This document shows, one piece after another, positions 1 to 6,612 of a stretch of DNA of 26,241 nt. The DNA comes from a virus. A program made the translations under genes and the position numbers. The notes beneath the pieces were generated by a model. It made no database searches. It saw only the letters and a program-made list of their open reading frames with translations, and was not told the origin of the DNA. Where the stretch lies: IMG/VR virus record IMGVR_UViG_3300017783_000173, positions 1 to 26,241 of that record; one strand, given 5' to 3'. Every line of letters starts with the position of its first letter. Position 1 is the first letter of the stretch.

Positions 1-276
1 CAATCACCTAAAGCACCGTGGAAGATCCGAGACAAGATCACAGCCGTCAACACTGCCCTACTTGATGCTGCTGGAACGCGAAGAACCGTAATCCATCCAC
101 GTTGCAAGCAGTTAATCAAGGATTTAAGGACATTAACTTACACGCCAAACACGGGTCTACCAAACAAGAATCTAGGAGTAGACCACGCATTTGACGCATT
201 TGGCTATCTAGTTCTACAACAATTCAACCTTGCAAAGCCAGAAACTTTAGGCACTACATCTTATCGGTTGTATTAA
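1..276 (+). CDS. terL: Terminase large subunit, C-terminal fragment
   Basis: The open frame runs from base 1 to a TAA at 274-276 and encodes 91 residues; the start lies outside the window. The protein would be the ATP-driven DNA packaging motor and headful or site nuclease that docks on the portal. Only the end of the nuclease domain is visible. A VDHAFDAFGY motif near residue 65 matches the acidic D-H-x-x-DA(x)xY element that ends terminase nuclease domains. The position directly upstream of the portal region fits. The ATPase Walker motifs are not in the window, so the assignment rests on this motif and on synteny. The gene ends five bases before the 3' end of a convergent minus-strand gene. 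Confidence 0.8.
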   Translation, partial: QSPKAPWKIRDKITAVNTALLDAAGTRRTVIHPRCKQLIKDLRTLTYTPNTGLPNKNLGVDHAFDAFGYLVLQQFNLAKPETLGTTSYRLY

Positions 277-281
277 GTAAG

Positions 282-653
282 TTATTTAACGTGTTTCCAG
301 GTTCTTCCTACGATTGCATTCCAGGCCACTTTTTGCGATACATCCCAGACCAGTCCACATTCAAAGGAGCTGGCCCCTTCAGCCGCGTACTGACGCATTT
401 CCATAACTTTGGTGTTGTCCAGCTTGGAGTTTGGGTGATCTTCCCCTACTAAGCGATAGCAAACCGTTTCTTTTTCTCGAATAACTTCTGGCGGTTGGGT
501 CGTCACAAAGGTGTAAGAACAGACCGTACATTTGCGGTATCGCCTCACCTCTTCTGGTCTTTTGCGATTAATGCTTGTGACGCGACTGCTGCTTCCGCAT
601 TTTGGGCACTTCAATGTAGTGATTGATTGGCACGAAAGGCTAGAATAGGGCAA
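282..653 (-). CDS. Zinc-ribbon (NrdR-like) plus HTH-like small protein
   Basis: This 123-residue protein is the only convincing gene on the minus strand. Residues 14-50 form a four-cysteine zinc ribbon (C16, C19, C42, C45; CPKCG then KCTVC) with a basic RRYRKC stretch. That closely follows the N-terminal zinc ribbon of the NrdR regulator of ribonucleotide reductase genes. The NrdR ATP-cone is absent. Residues about 73-123 instead read HPNSKLD...G...V..GRTWKHV, a pattern I associate with small HTH-like tails of phage HNH-type and regulator proteins. The listed start is TTG at 653. A second TTG at 614 would give MKCPKCG, the usual beginning of this ribbon, so the true start may be 614. Neither has a good ribosome site. 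It is probably DNA-binding, and its role is unknown. Confidence 0.7.
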   Translation of the reverse strand: MPYSSLSCQSITTLKCPKCGSSSRVTSINRKRPEEVRRYRKCTVCSYTFVTTQPPEVIREKETVCYRLVGEDHPNSKLDNTKVMEMRQYAAEGASSFECGLVWDVSQKVAWNAIVGRTWKHVK

Positions 654-667
654 AGCTAATCGTTGTC

Positions 668-880
668 ATGCCCCAAGGAGCTGGAACCTACGGAAGCAAA
701 AAGGGCCGTCCTGCCAAGAAGAAAAAGGGGTTGTACGACAATATTGCGGCCAAGAAAAAGCGCATTGCGGCTGGATCAGGCGAAAAGATGAGAAAAGCGG
801 GTGATCCTGGCGCACCAACAGCAAAAGACTTCAAGAAATCAGCTAAAACGGCCAAGAAGCCTGCCAATAAGAAGAAGTAA
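668..880 (+). CDS. Small lysine-rich basic protein
   Basis: This 70-residue protein is extremely basic: about 20 lysines plus three arginines, arranged as KK, KKK and KKKK clusters with Ala, Gly and Pro between them. The composition recalls histone-H1-like tails. It has no membrane segment and no globular motif. It starts at ATG 668 with an AGGAG-like stretch just inside the gene rather than upstream. Its stop overlaps the next start by one base (TAATG), so the two are probably co-translated. Position between terminase and portal is typical for small phage proteins of unknown role. DNA or RNA binding is an inference from composition only. Confidence 0.7.
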   Translation: MPQGAGTYGSKKGRPAKKKKGLYDNIAAKKKRIAAGSGEKMRKAGDPGAPTAKDFKKSAKTAKKPANKKK

Positions 881-1164
881 TGGCTGAGATCACACGCGGC
901 GGCCATAAGTTTGCTGGTTACAGCAAGCCGATCAAGACACCCGGTCATTCGAGTGGGAAGTCTCATGCCGTTGTGGTGAAAGATGGTGAGGCTGTACGTT
1001 TAATTAGGTTTGGTCAGCAGGGCGCTAGTACTGCAGGCAAGCCAAAAGCAGGCGAAAGCGAAGCCATGAAGGCCAAGCGTAAAAGTTTTAAAGCACGTCA
1101 TGCCAAGAATATTGCTAAGGGCAAAATGAGTGCCGCATATTGGGCTAACAAAGTAAAATGGTGA
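880..1164 (+). CDS. Small basic conserved phage protein
   Basis: This 94-residue protein has a beta-like N-terminal half containing VVVKDGEAVRLIRFGQQG and a basic helical C-terminal half ending in AKGKMSAAYWANKVKW. I recognise the second motif as recurring in small virion-region proteins of many phages, where no function is established. Start ATG 880 overlaps the preceding stop, and the portal start follows two bases after the stop at 1164. Conservation of the C-terminal motif and the position beside the portal suggest a packaging or head-associated role, which is inference. Confidence 0.75.
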   Translation: MAEITRGGHKFAGYSKPIKTPGHSSGKSHAVVVKDGEAVRLIRFGQQGASTAGKPKAGESEAMKAKRKSFKARHAKNIAKGKMSAAYWANKVKW

Positions 1165-1165
1165 C

Positions 1166-2617
1166 ATGACTTATTCAGTTCCCGGCTCAGTGCGGACCCA
1201 TCAGGTCAGCTCTTCCCGTCTGGGAAGTGTAGACAGTCCCTTTGTTCGCACTCGCGCAGTGTTGGACCAGATGAAGGGCTGGGAAATAATGAAAGCCGTC
1301 ACGACCGGTACAGAGTACCTGCGAGAAAACAGCGAAACATTCCTACCGATCGAACCACGCGAAGATTACATAGCGTATCTGTCCCGCGTAAATAGAGCTG
1401 TCTTCACGCCATACACGCAACGATTAGTGCGTTCAGCAGCCGGTCTAATTTTACGCAAACCTATCAACATTGAGGGCGACCCCTATTGGACAGAGATCTT
1501 CAATAAGGATGTTGATGGTTGTGGATCGGATCTAGATGAGTACGCACGACGCCTTTTGATCTGTGCTTTGACGTATGGGCATTGTCATACGTTGGTTGAT
1601 TTTCCAGCGCCTTCTACTGCAAGGAATTTGGCAGAAGAGCGTGCATTAAATCGCCGCCCATATTGGATTGAAGTTGATCCAACTAATGTCTATGGCTGGC
1701 GTTTGGATCGTGAATCAAATTATGGCAGCTTGACGCAAGTGCGTATTGGCGAGAAAGCAGTTGTTGCGGATGGAGATTTTGGCGAAAAAGTATTTGATCA
1801 AATTAGGGTGATCGAGCCTGGTCGTTATCGCGTATTCCGACAAGAGCAACAGAAGCAAGAGGTGCAAGGAGATTTTCCATATCCCGCTTCGTTCCAACAA
1901 ACAGAAGCTGGCGGTGAGTATCAACTGGTGGAATCTGGCCCTTATTCGCTAGATCAGATCCCGTTAGTAACGATTTATGCCAATAAAACAGATGTAATGG
2001 CGAGCAGGCCGCCGCTATTGGACATCGCTTATTTGAATCTGGCTCATTTCCAGCGTCAAGCTGATTTAATCCACAGCTTGCATATCGCTTCGCAGCCAAT
2101 GTTGGTACTTGAGGGCTGGGATGACCAGACGAAAGATATGGCGATTGGCGTAAATTATGCAATGGCAACACAACCTGGCAATCAGGTTTATTACGTGCAG
2201 CCAGCGGCAACCGCATTTGAAGCCCAATCAGCTGAAATCCAAGAGCTACAACAGCAAATGGCTTCGCTAGGCATCAGCACGCTAAGCCAGCAAAAGTTTG
2301 TTGCTGAATCTGCTGACGCACGACGCCTAGATCGTATTGACACAAACTCAATGCTGTCAATGGTTTCTATGGATCTTGAGTCAGGGCTGCAAAAGTCGTA
2401 CAACTTGGCTGCTGACTACCTAGGCATTAAGCCACCCAAGGTATCTATTAGCCGTGACTTTGATCTACAACGTCTTATTGGCCAGGATATTACGGCTATG
2501 GCACAGCTATTTGAAGGCAACATTATTGATCGCGAAGAGTTTAGGCAGATGCTGGTACAAGGCGAGATCCTTCCTATGGCTGCAGAAGCGCAAGACCAGG
2601 CACCAGCGGTAGAGTAA
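1166..2617 (+). CDS. Portal protein (DUF4055-like)
   Basis: At 483 residues it fits the size of portal proteins, which form the dodecameric ring at one capsid vertex through which DNA is packaged and ejected. Residues about 40-125 (GTEYLRENSETFLP, YIAYLSRVNRAVFTPYTQRLVRSAAGLILRKP) match the start of the DUF4055 portal family. The middle part carries the beta-rich wing region, and residues about 355-440 contain the long helical stem and crown segment rich in Q, E and L. It follows the two small basic genes by one or two bases and precedes scaffold and capsid, the canonical portal position. The remaining doubt concerns the exact family, since there was no profile search. Confidence 0.88.
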   Translation: MTYSVPGSVRTHQVSSSRLGSVDSPFVRTRAVLDQMKGWEIMKAVTTGTEYLRENSETFLPIEPREDYIAYLSRVNRAVFTPYTQRLVRSAAGLILRKPINIEGDPYWTEIFNKDVDGCGSDLDEYARRLLICALTYGHCHTLVDFPAPSTARNLAEERALNRRPYWIEVDPTNVYGWRLDRESNYGSLTQVRIGEKAVVADGDFGEKVFDQIRVIEPGRYRVFRQEQQKQEVQGDFPYPASFQQTEAGGEYQLVESGPYSLDQIPLVTIYANKTDVMASRPPLLDIAYLNLAHFQRQADLIHSLHIASQPMLVLEGWDDQTKDMAIGVNYAMATQPGNQVYYVQPAATAFEAQSAEIQELQQQMASLGISTLSQQKFVAESADARRLDRIDTNSMLSMVSMDLESGLQKSYNLAADYLGIKPPKVSISRDFDLQRLIGQDITAMAQLFEGNIIDREEFRQMLVQGEILPMAAEAQDQAPAVE

Positions 2618-2639
2618 GCGCGTAGCTACTTACCAAGCA

Positions 2640-2756
2640 ATGGCTGAAATGCGTTTTGAAGAGATCAATCCTCCCAAGAAGGAAGAATCTTCTCCTGCTA
2701 AAAAGACAAGCAAAAAAGAAAAGGCTACTAAGGTAGAAGAGTCCACTAACTCTTAA
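2640..2756 (+). CDS. Tiny Lys/Glu-rich ORF between portal and scaffold
   Basis: A 38-codon ORF starts MAEMRFEEINPPKK and ends in a low-complexity K/E/S/T tail. It sits exactly between the portal stop (2617) and the scaffold start (2759), leaving only two bases before the scaffold ATG. The tight spacing argues that it is translated. No ribosome-binding site is evident upstream. It could be a small virion or scaffold-associated peptide, or simply a leader that couples translation to the scaffold. No family was recognised. Confidence 0.5.
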   Translation: MAEMRFEEINPPKKEESSPAKKTSKKEKATKVEESTNS

Positions 2757-2758
2757 AA

Positions 2759-3463
2759 ATGGAAGAACAAGTCATCCAGGAAACGCCCGTGGCGTCACCT
2801 GAACAGCCCGTGGCTGCGACTGAAACTCCTGCTGTTGATTCATCTGTTTACGAACAGCAAATTAAAGCTGAAAAAGCCCGTGCTGAAGAAGCCGAAGGCA
2901 AATTCCAGCGGATTAAAGACAAGATGAATGCTCTTGATGAAAAGATGCGTTCAGAACGTCAAAAAACGCTGGAAGATCAAGGCCAGTGGAAAGACCTCTG
3001 GGAAGAGGCCAACAAAACTGGCCAAGAAAAAGATCAGCGTATTGGCGATCTAGAGCGTCAAATCTCTGATTTGCAGTCATCTAACGAGACTGCAGCAATG
3101 AAAACTGCTGCTCTTTCAGCGATTGGCCAGGCTGGTGCTGTCAATGCCGACCAAGTGCTTCAGCTTGTTCAGAGTAATCTGAAAAAATCAGAGTCTGGTC
3201 AAGTTGTCGTCCTAGACGGCGGTATTGAGCAAGATTTGAATGTTTATCTAGCCAAATTAAAGAACCCAGGTTCTGGTTGGGAACATCAATTCAAGCCCAG
3301 TGCTCAAGCTGGTATGGGCGCTAAGCCTGCAACCGGAACTGCAGGTGCTGCCGGAATCACAAATCCTTGGGCAGAAGGTAGTATTAACTTAACAAGGCAA
3401 ATGACCTTGGATAATACCGAGCCTGAACTTGCAGCCGTGCTGCGAAGAGAGGCAGGTAAATAG
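2759..3463 (+). CDS. Capsid scaffolding protein
   Basis: The 234-residue protein has an acidic, proline-containing N-terminus (residues 1-30). A long predicted coiled coil follows (about 31-115, rich in E, K, Q and R with heptad-like leucines). A smaller C-terminal domain ends in NPWAEGSINLTRQMTL, then a charged tail. This architecture and the location immediately before the major capsid gene are characteristic of scaffolding proteins that guide procapsid assembly and then leave or are cleaved. The NPW...NLTRQ motif resembles the C-terminal capsid-binding segment seen in Gp20-type phage scaffolds. No protease domain is visible here or nearby. Confidence 0.82.
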   Translation: MEEQVIQETPVASPEQPVAATETPAVDSSVYEQQIKAEKARAEEAEGKFQRIKDKMNALDEKMRSERQKTLEDQGQWKDLWEEANKTGQEKDQRIGDLERQISDLQSSNETAAMKTAALSAIGQAGAVNADQVLQLVQSNLKKSESGQVVVLDGGIEQDLNVYLAKLKNPGSGWEHQFKPSAQAGMGAKPATGTAGAAGITNPWAEGSINLTRQMTLDNTEPELAAVLRREAGK

Positions 3464-3475
3464 TCCCCGTGGGAC
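3463..3475 (+). other. Short hairpin after scaffold gene
   Basis: GTCCC (3463-3467) and GGGAC (3471-3475) form a perfect five-base stem around a three-base loop, directly at the scaffold stop codon. There is no T-tract, so it is not a convincing terminator. It could affect mRNA stability or separate scaffold translation from capsid translation. The rest of the 68-base gap to the capsid gene shows no other structure apart from the capsid ribosome site. Confidence 0.3.
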
Positions 3476-3521
3476 ACCATTCCTAAGTCCGTGACTTGGA
3501 ACTCCAGTAAACCCCAACTTT

Positions 3522-3529
3522 AAGGAAAG
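3522..3529 (+). promoter_or_regulatory. Strong ribosome-binding site of the capsid gene
   Basis: AAGGAAAG lies just upstream of ATG 3532 and fixes that start. Most starts in this window have poor or no Shine-Dalgarno sequence, so this site stands out, in line with the high translation needed for the major capsid protein. Confidence 0.65.
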
Positions 3530-3531
3530 AA

Positions 3532-4611
3532 ATGGCCGCACCATTTCAGAATTATTCCGGCGGTGTCCTACTCGCGGACATCGTCAAAAGGAATAATCTC
3601 AGCACTTATGTGTCTGAGGCGATCAAAGAGCGCAGCCTGTTCATCAAGAGCGGTGCTGTTGTTCGCAATTCACTGCTTGATTCCCGCTCAGGCGGTACTC
3701 GCATTCAAGTTCCCGAGTTCAATCCTGTATCTCCAACAGAAGAGATCATGGACGGGACTGCTACGTGGGGTTCCAGCTCTGCTGGTTACCTGACGCCACA
3801 AAAGATCGGAACTGGTACTCAAATTGCCAGCATCTGTCACCGTGGCTTTGCGTATGCCGTAGACGACATCGCAGTTTTGGCGGCGGGCGAAGACCCTATG
3901 CTTCACATCCGCAACCAACTGGCTGATGCAATCAACAAGCTGAACAGCGCACGTCTGTTCTCACAGCTTGCTGGACTGTTTGGCACGGCACTTTCTGCCA
4001 ATGCCCTTGATAAAGGCAAGGCAGCAGCTTCTGGCGCTACTGAGGCTAACTTCCTTAGTGCAACCATGGTTGCTGAAGCCCGCTCCAAGATTGGTGAGCG
4101 CGGCGAAGAGCTGGACACTCTGATTGTCCATCCTTCTGTTGCTTACTACCTGTATCAGGTAGGAATGCTGACCTTCTCTACTGCAGCACTCGCCGCTAAT
4201 GGTGCAGTGACCTGGGGTGGTGGTGGCGTAGGCATTGGCGCTCGCGAAGTCGGACAATTCGCAGGAATGCGGGTCGTTACCGACAGCTCAGTGAACACTG
4301 TTGCTCCTGGCACTGGTGGTCACCAACGTGAGTTCTATTGCTATCTGATTAAGTCAGGCACCATCCTTGAAGGTGTGCAGCAAGAGCTTCGGATTGAAGC
4401 TGATCGCAACGTCCTCTCAAAGCAAGACGTGCTTTCTGTTGACTACCACTCGACCTATCACGTAATGGGCACGAAGTGGTCTGACGCTGGTGATAACCCC
4501 ACCAACGCCAACCTGGCTACTGCTAACAAGTGGGCAGCCACCTATGACATCGACCTGATCCCTATGGTTCAGTTAACTGTCAACTCTCCGCTGGATACCA
4601 GCACCATCTGA
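3532..4611 (+). CDS. Major capsid protein (HK97-fold)
   Basis: This 359-residue protein would form the capsomers of the icosahedral head. Evidence for the HK97-type fold is pattern-based. An N-terminal arm (about 1-60) is followed by an E-loop-like stretch with IQVPEFNPV. Helical spine sequence runs around 120-200 (NQLADAINKLNSARLFSQLAG, then EARSKIGERGEELDTLIVHPSVAYYL). The C-terminal P-domain strand contains VGQFAGMRVVTDSSV and a late TYHVMGTKW segment. Its position after scaffold, strong ribosome site and downstream terminator all agree with an abundant capsid protein. There is no N-terminal delta domain, consistent with the separate scaffold gene. Confidence 0.9.
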   Translation: MAAPFQNYSGGVLLADIVKRNNLSTYVSEAIKERSLFIKSGAVVRNSLLDSRSGGTRIQVPEFNPVSPTEEIMDGTATWGSSSAGYLTPQKIGTGTQIASICHRGFAYAVDDIAVLAAGEDPMLHIRNQLADAINKLNSARLFSQLAGLFGTALSANALDKGKAAASGATEANFLSATMVAEARSKIGERGEELDTLIVHPSVAYYLYQVGMLTFSTAALAANGAVTWGGGGVGIGAREVGQFAGMRVVTDSSVNTVAPGTGGHQREFYCYLIKSGTILEGVQQELRIEADRNVLSKQDVLSVDYHSTYHVMGTKWSDAGDNPTNANLATANKWAATYDIDLIPMVQLTVNSPLDTSTI

Positions 4612-4627
4612 TCCTGATCAGACCAAA

Positions 4628-4660
4628 GGCCCTACCATTAGGTGGGGCCACCTTCTTTTT
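4628..4660 (+). terminator. Rho-independent terminator after capsid gene
   Basis: GGCCCTACC (4628-4636) and GGTGGGGCC (4641-4649) form a nine-base stem with one T-G wobble around an ATTA loop. ACC and then a T-rich run (TTCTTTTT, 4653-4660) follow. It lies 16 bases after the capsid stop and only five bases before the next ATG (4666). It probably stops a fraction of transcripts, giving more capsid mRNA than downstream neck mRNA. Confidence 0.85.
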
Positions 4661-4665
4661 GCCTT

Positions 4666-5196
4666 ATGGCTGCCACAATCGACGCCACCCTCAAGAGCGC
4701 AACAGCTAACAGCTATGTGACGTTGGCAGAAGCAGACGCGTATTTTGAAACCGTCCCAAGCTCAACGCAGTGGGACAACAAACAAGACGACAACAAAAAT
4801 CGTGCCTTGATCACAGCTACAGGCTGGATCGACACGTTGAATTTCTATGGTGATCGTTGCGATTCAGGCCAAGCTTTAAGTTGGCCACGCAATAATTATC
4901 ATGTGGATCGCGTAGAGCTAGCTTGCTCTGCAATCCCAAACTCAATTAAAAAGGCTACATATCTATTAGCGTTTGAGCTGGCTAATGACACGGACGCAAT
5001 TACAGGGACTACCGGCGATAAGGGGTTATACGAAGAGGTCAAACTCGGAGACCTCCAAGTCAAGTACAACACTGATAGCCAAGCTGTTGGAACTGTCAAT
5101 AACGTATTCGACGTTTACCCTTGGCTGCAGTCTTATCTTGGTGCTTATTGCCTTGGAGGTTCTGGCACTTATCAAGTTCGTATGGTGAGGGGTTGA
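4666..5196 (+). CDS. Head-tail connector / head completion protein (DnaT_2-like)
   Basis: The chosen ATG at 4666 gives 176 residues (MAATIDATLKSATANSYVTL). An upstream in-frame GTG at 4642 lies inside the terminator stem and is rejected. The sequence SYVTLAEADAYF, then a helical repeat with ALITATGWIDTL and LSWPR, then a helix around IKKATYLLAFEL, fits the helical connector family annotated DnaT_2 or 'DnaT-like ssDNA-binding'. In phages that family acts as the adaptor ring below the portal. The position as first gene after the capsid supports that role. A real ssDNA-binding role is unlikely here. Confidence 0.75.
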   Translation: MAATIDATLKSATANSYVTLAEADAYFETVPSSTQWDNKQDDNKNRALITATGWIDTLNFYGDRCDSGQALSWPRNNYHVDRVELACSAIPNSIKKATYLLAFELANDTDAITGTTGDKGLYEEVKLGDLQVKYNTDSQAVGTVNNVFDVYPWLQSYLGAYCLGGSGTYQVRMVRG

Positions 5197-5197
5197 G

Positions 5198-5575
5198 ATG
5201 TCATTAGTAGACACCACGTTCAAGTCGATCCCCAAGGCATTACTTGATGACTGGGGCCAAGACATAACTCTGGTTAAAACGACAACACCACGGACCTACA
5301 ACCCAACAACAGGTGCCGTGACTGGTGCGGATACATCAGTTGTGTTGAAAGGTTTAATTTCAAGCGTGACGTCTAAGGAAAGCCAAGGTCTTTACCAAAC
5401 GACTGACGTCAAGGTAATTATTGGCGGTGACGAGCTGGGTTCTTACTACCCAACTGAAGCTGACCGTATCCAGTATTCACAGGCTGGTGCGACAAGGGAA
5501 GCCAAGATTTTAAATGTAGAAAGCTTTAGGGGTGAAGACCCCTTGCTTCACACGATCATTGCGAGGCCGCAGTAA
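5198..5575 (+). CDS. Head-closure / neck protein
   Basis: The 125-residue protein is mostly beta-rich (ITLVKTTTPRTYNPTTG, VVLKGLISSVTSKES, TDVKVIIGGDEL, AKILNVESF). This pattern is typical of the small head-closure (stopper) proteins between connector and tail. A GTGAGGGG stretch just upstream may serve as the ribosome site. Its stop overlaps the next start (TAATG at 5573-5577). The assignment is by gene order and fold-type impression, without a clear signature motif. Confidence 0.65.
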   Translation: MSLVDTTFKSIPKALLDDWGQDITLVKTTTPRTYNPTTGAVTGADTSVVLKGLISSVTSKESQGLYQTTDVKVIIGGDELGSYYPTEADRIQYSQAGATREAKILNVESFRGEDPLLHTIIARPQ

Positions 5576-6114
5576 TGGCTAATAAGGATCTTAAGTTTTT
5601 AATAAAGGATATAGAGGACGCTACTGTTGAAGGGGCTCGAACAGCTTGCGTTCAAATAATGAACGATCTTGTTGAAGCTGGCCCGGCTTATTCAGGAGAA
5701 TTTTCAGCATCCTGGTATGCAGTTGCACCAGGCAAAGGCCCTGGAAACCCTCGCAGTTCCACAGGTTTATACAAATATACTTTAAGAAACGTGCCTAAAA
5801 CTAAATTTAAAGCAACGGGTTTATACACGATATTAAACACTTCTCCACATGCAAATAAGGCAATGGATCTTCGCTCTTACGCAAAACCCACGAAAGACTT
5901 AGACGAACGAAAAGTGCTTAGCAAAACAATAAAAACCGGTAGACGCTCGCCGGGAGACACGCGTGGACAAGTGCGAGGAGATGGAGGCGCTACAAGTTCT
6001 GCACCTGCTGACTGGTGGTCAACCTTCGGGTTAGGCGGACCTTTAACCAAGTCCCTTGAAAAAGGTTTTCGCAAAGGACTTCTTACATTTGGTAAAGCAA
6101 AAGGATTCGGCTAA
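5575..6114 (+). CDS. Neck / tail-completion protein (HK97 gp10-like)
   Basis: The 179-residue, basic protein has an N-terminal helix (about 5-35), then SGEFSASWYAV followed by a loop with GPGNPRSS, and YTILNTSPHANKAMDL. A helix near the C-terminus contains LEKGFRKGLL. The order S-G-x-x-x-x-S-W, then I-x-N-x-x-P-x-A, then a basic helix is typical of gp10-like neck proteins. Residues 115-145 are a polar, glycine-rich insertion that is probably flexible. It is coupled to the genes on both sides through one-base stop/start overlaps. Confidence 0.7.
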   Translation: MANKDLKFLIKDIEDATVEGARTACVQIMNDLVEAGPAYSGEFSASWYAVAPGKGPGNPRSSTGLYKYTLRNVPKTKFKATGLYTILNTSPHANKAMDLRSYAKPTKDLDERKVLSKTIKTGRRSPGDTRGQVRGDGGATSSAPADWWSTFGLGGPLTKSLEKGFRKGLLTFGKAKGFG

Positions 6115-6545
6115 TGAACTACCAAGCAATTCGAGCTGCAGTCGAAAATCCGCTTTTGACGGCTTTTAACAACCTGTCGCCAGCCGTACCAGTCTTCTTC
6201 GACAACATCACTGCCGTTCCAGCTAACACCACAACTGAGTACGTTCGCATCAATGTGACTTTTGGCCTTACTAACGAGGCAACATTGACCAGCAGCGTAG
6301 ACAATGCTCGTGGTGCGATTGTTATTCGTATTTTTACGGAGAAAGGCAAAGGTCCAGCACGTAATCAGACGTTACTGACAACTGCTGTAAGCGTTTTGGA
6401 GACGTTGAACAATACACCCAAGACAAATAGCGGTGTATTTTTTCGAGTTAGCGGCATTAACGGACCAACGTTTTCCGCTACTGAAGACTCTCCGATGTTT
6501 ATGGGAAGAATCGACACAGGCTATGTGGCGACAGTGATGTCTTGA
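6114..6545 (+). CDS. Tail terminator protein (DUF4128/gpU-like)
   Basis: This 143-residue protein starts with an amphipathic helix (MNYQAIRAAVENPLLTAF). Strands follow containing VPVFFDN, EYVRINVTFG, AIVIRIFTEKGKG and a helix TTAVSVLETLN. That alpha-beta-beta-beta-alpha order is what is seen in tail-terminator proteins, which cap the growing tail tube and join it to the head. It lies directly before the major tail protein, the standard place. The exact Pfam family was not tested. Confidence 0.72.
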   Translation: MNYQAIRAAVENPLLTAFNNLSPAVPVFFDNITAVPANTTTEYVRINVTFGLTNEATLTSSVDNARGAIVIRIFTEKGKGPARNQTLLTTAVSVLETLNNTPKTNSGVFFRVSGINGPTFSATEDSPMFMGRIDTGYVATVMS

Positions 6546-6571
6546 TTGCTTTGCGCTAATCTGTTAATAGC

Positions 6572-6584
6572 CGGGCTGTGCCCG
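6572..6584 (+). other. Hairpin in leader of major tail gene
   Basis: CGGGC (6572-6576) and GCCCG (6580-6584) pair perfectly around TGT. The 67-base gap 6546-6612 is one of the few gaps between genes here and precedes the very abundant tube protein. No T-tract follows, so it may be an mRNA stabiliser or processing site. No clear sigma-70 promoter was found in this gap. Confidence 0.3.
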
Positions 6585-6612
6585 CAGAAACCCTATTTCT
6601 CTGGTACGCCCA

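Noticed and set aside
688-966. Minus-strand ORF of 92 codons opposite the basic proteins
   Set aside because: It is a leucine/phenylalanine-rich mirror of the lysine-rich plus-strand gene with no independent motif; the plus-strand genes have tight junctions and recognisable family patterns.
4642-4665. Upstream GTG start for the connector gene (adds eight residues)
   Set aside because: The GTG lies in the 3' arm of the terminator stem and the added residues are translated T-tract; ATG 4666 gives the normal family start.
6542-6569. TTGATT ... TTAATA as a promoter for the major tail gene
   Set aside because: The -10 candidate matches the consensus at only two of six positions.
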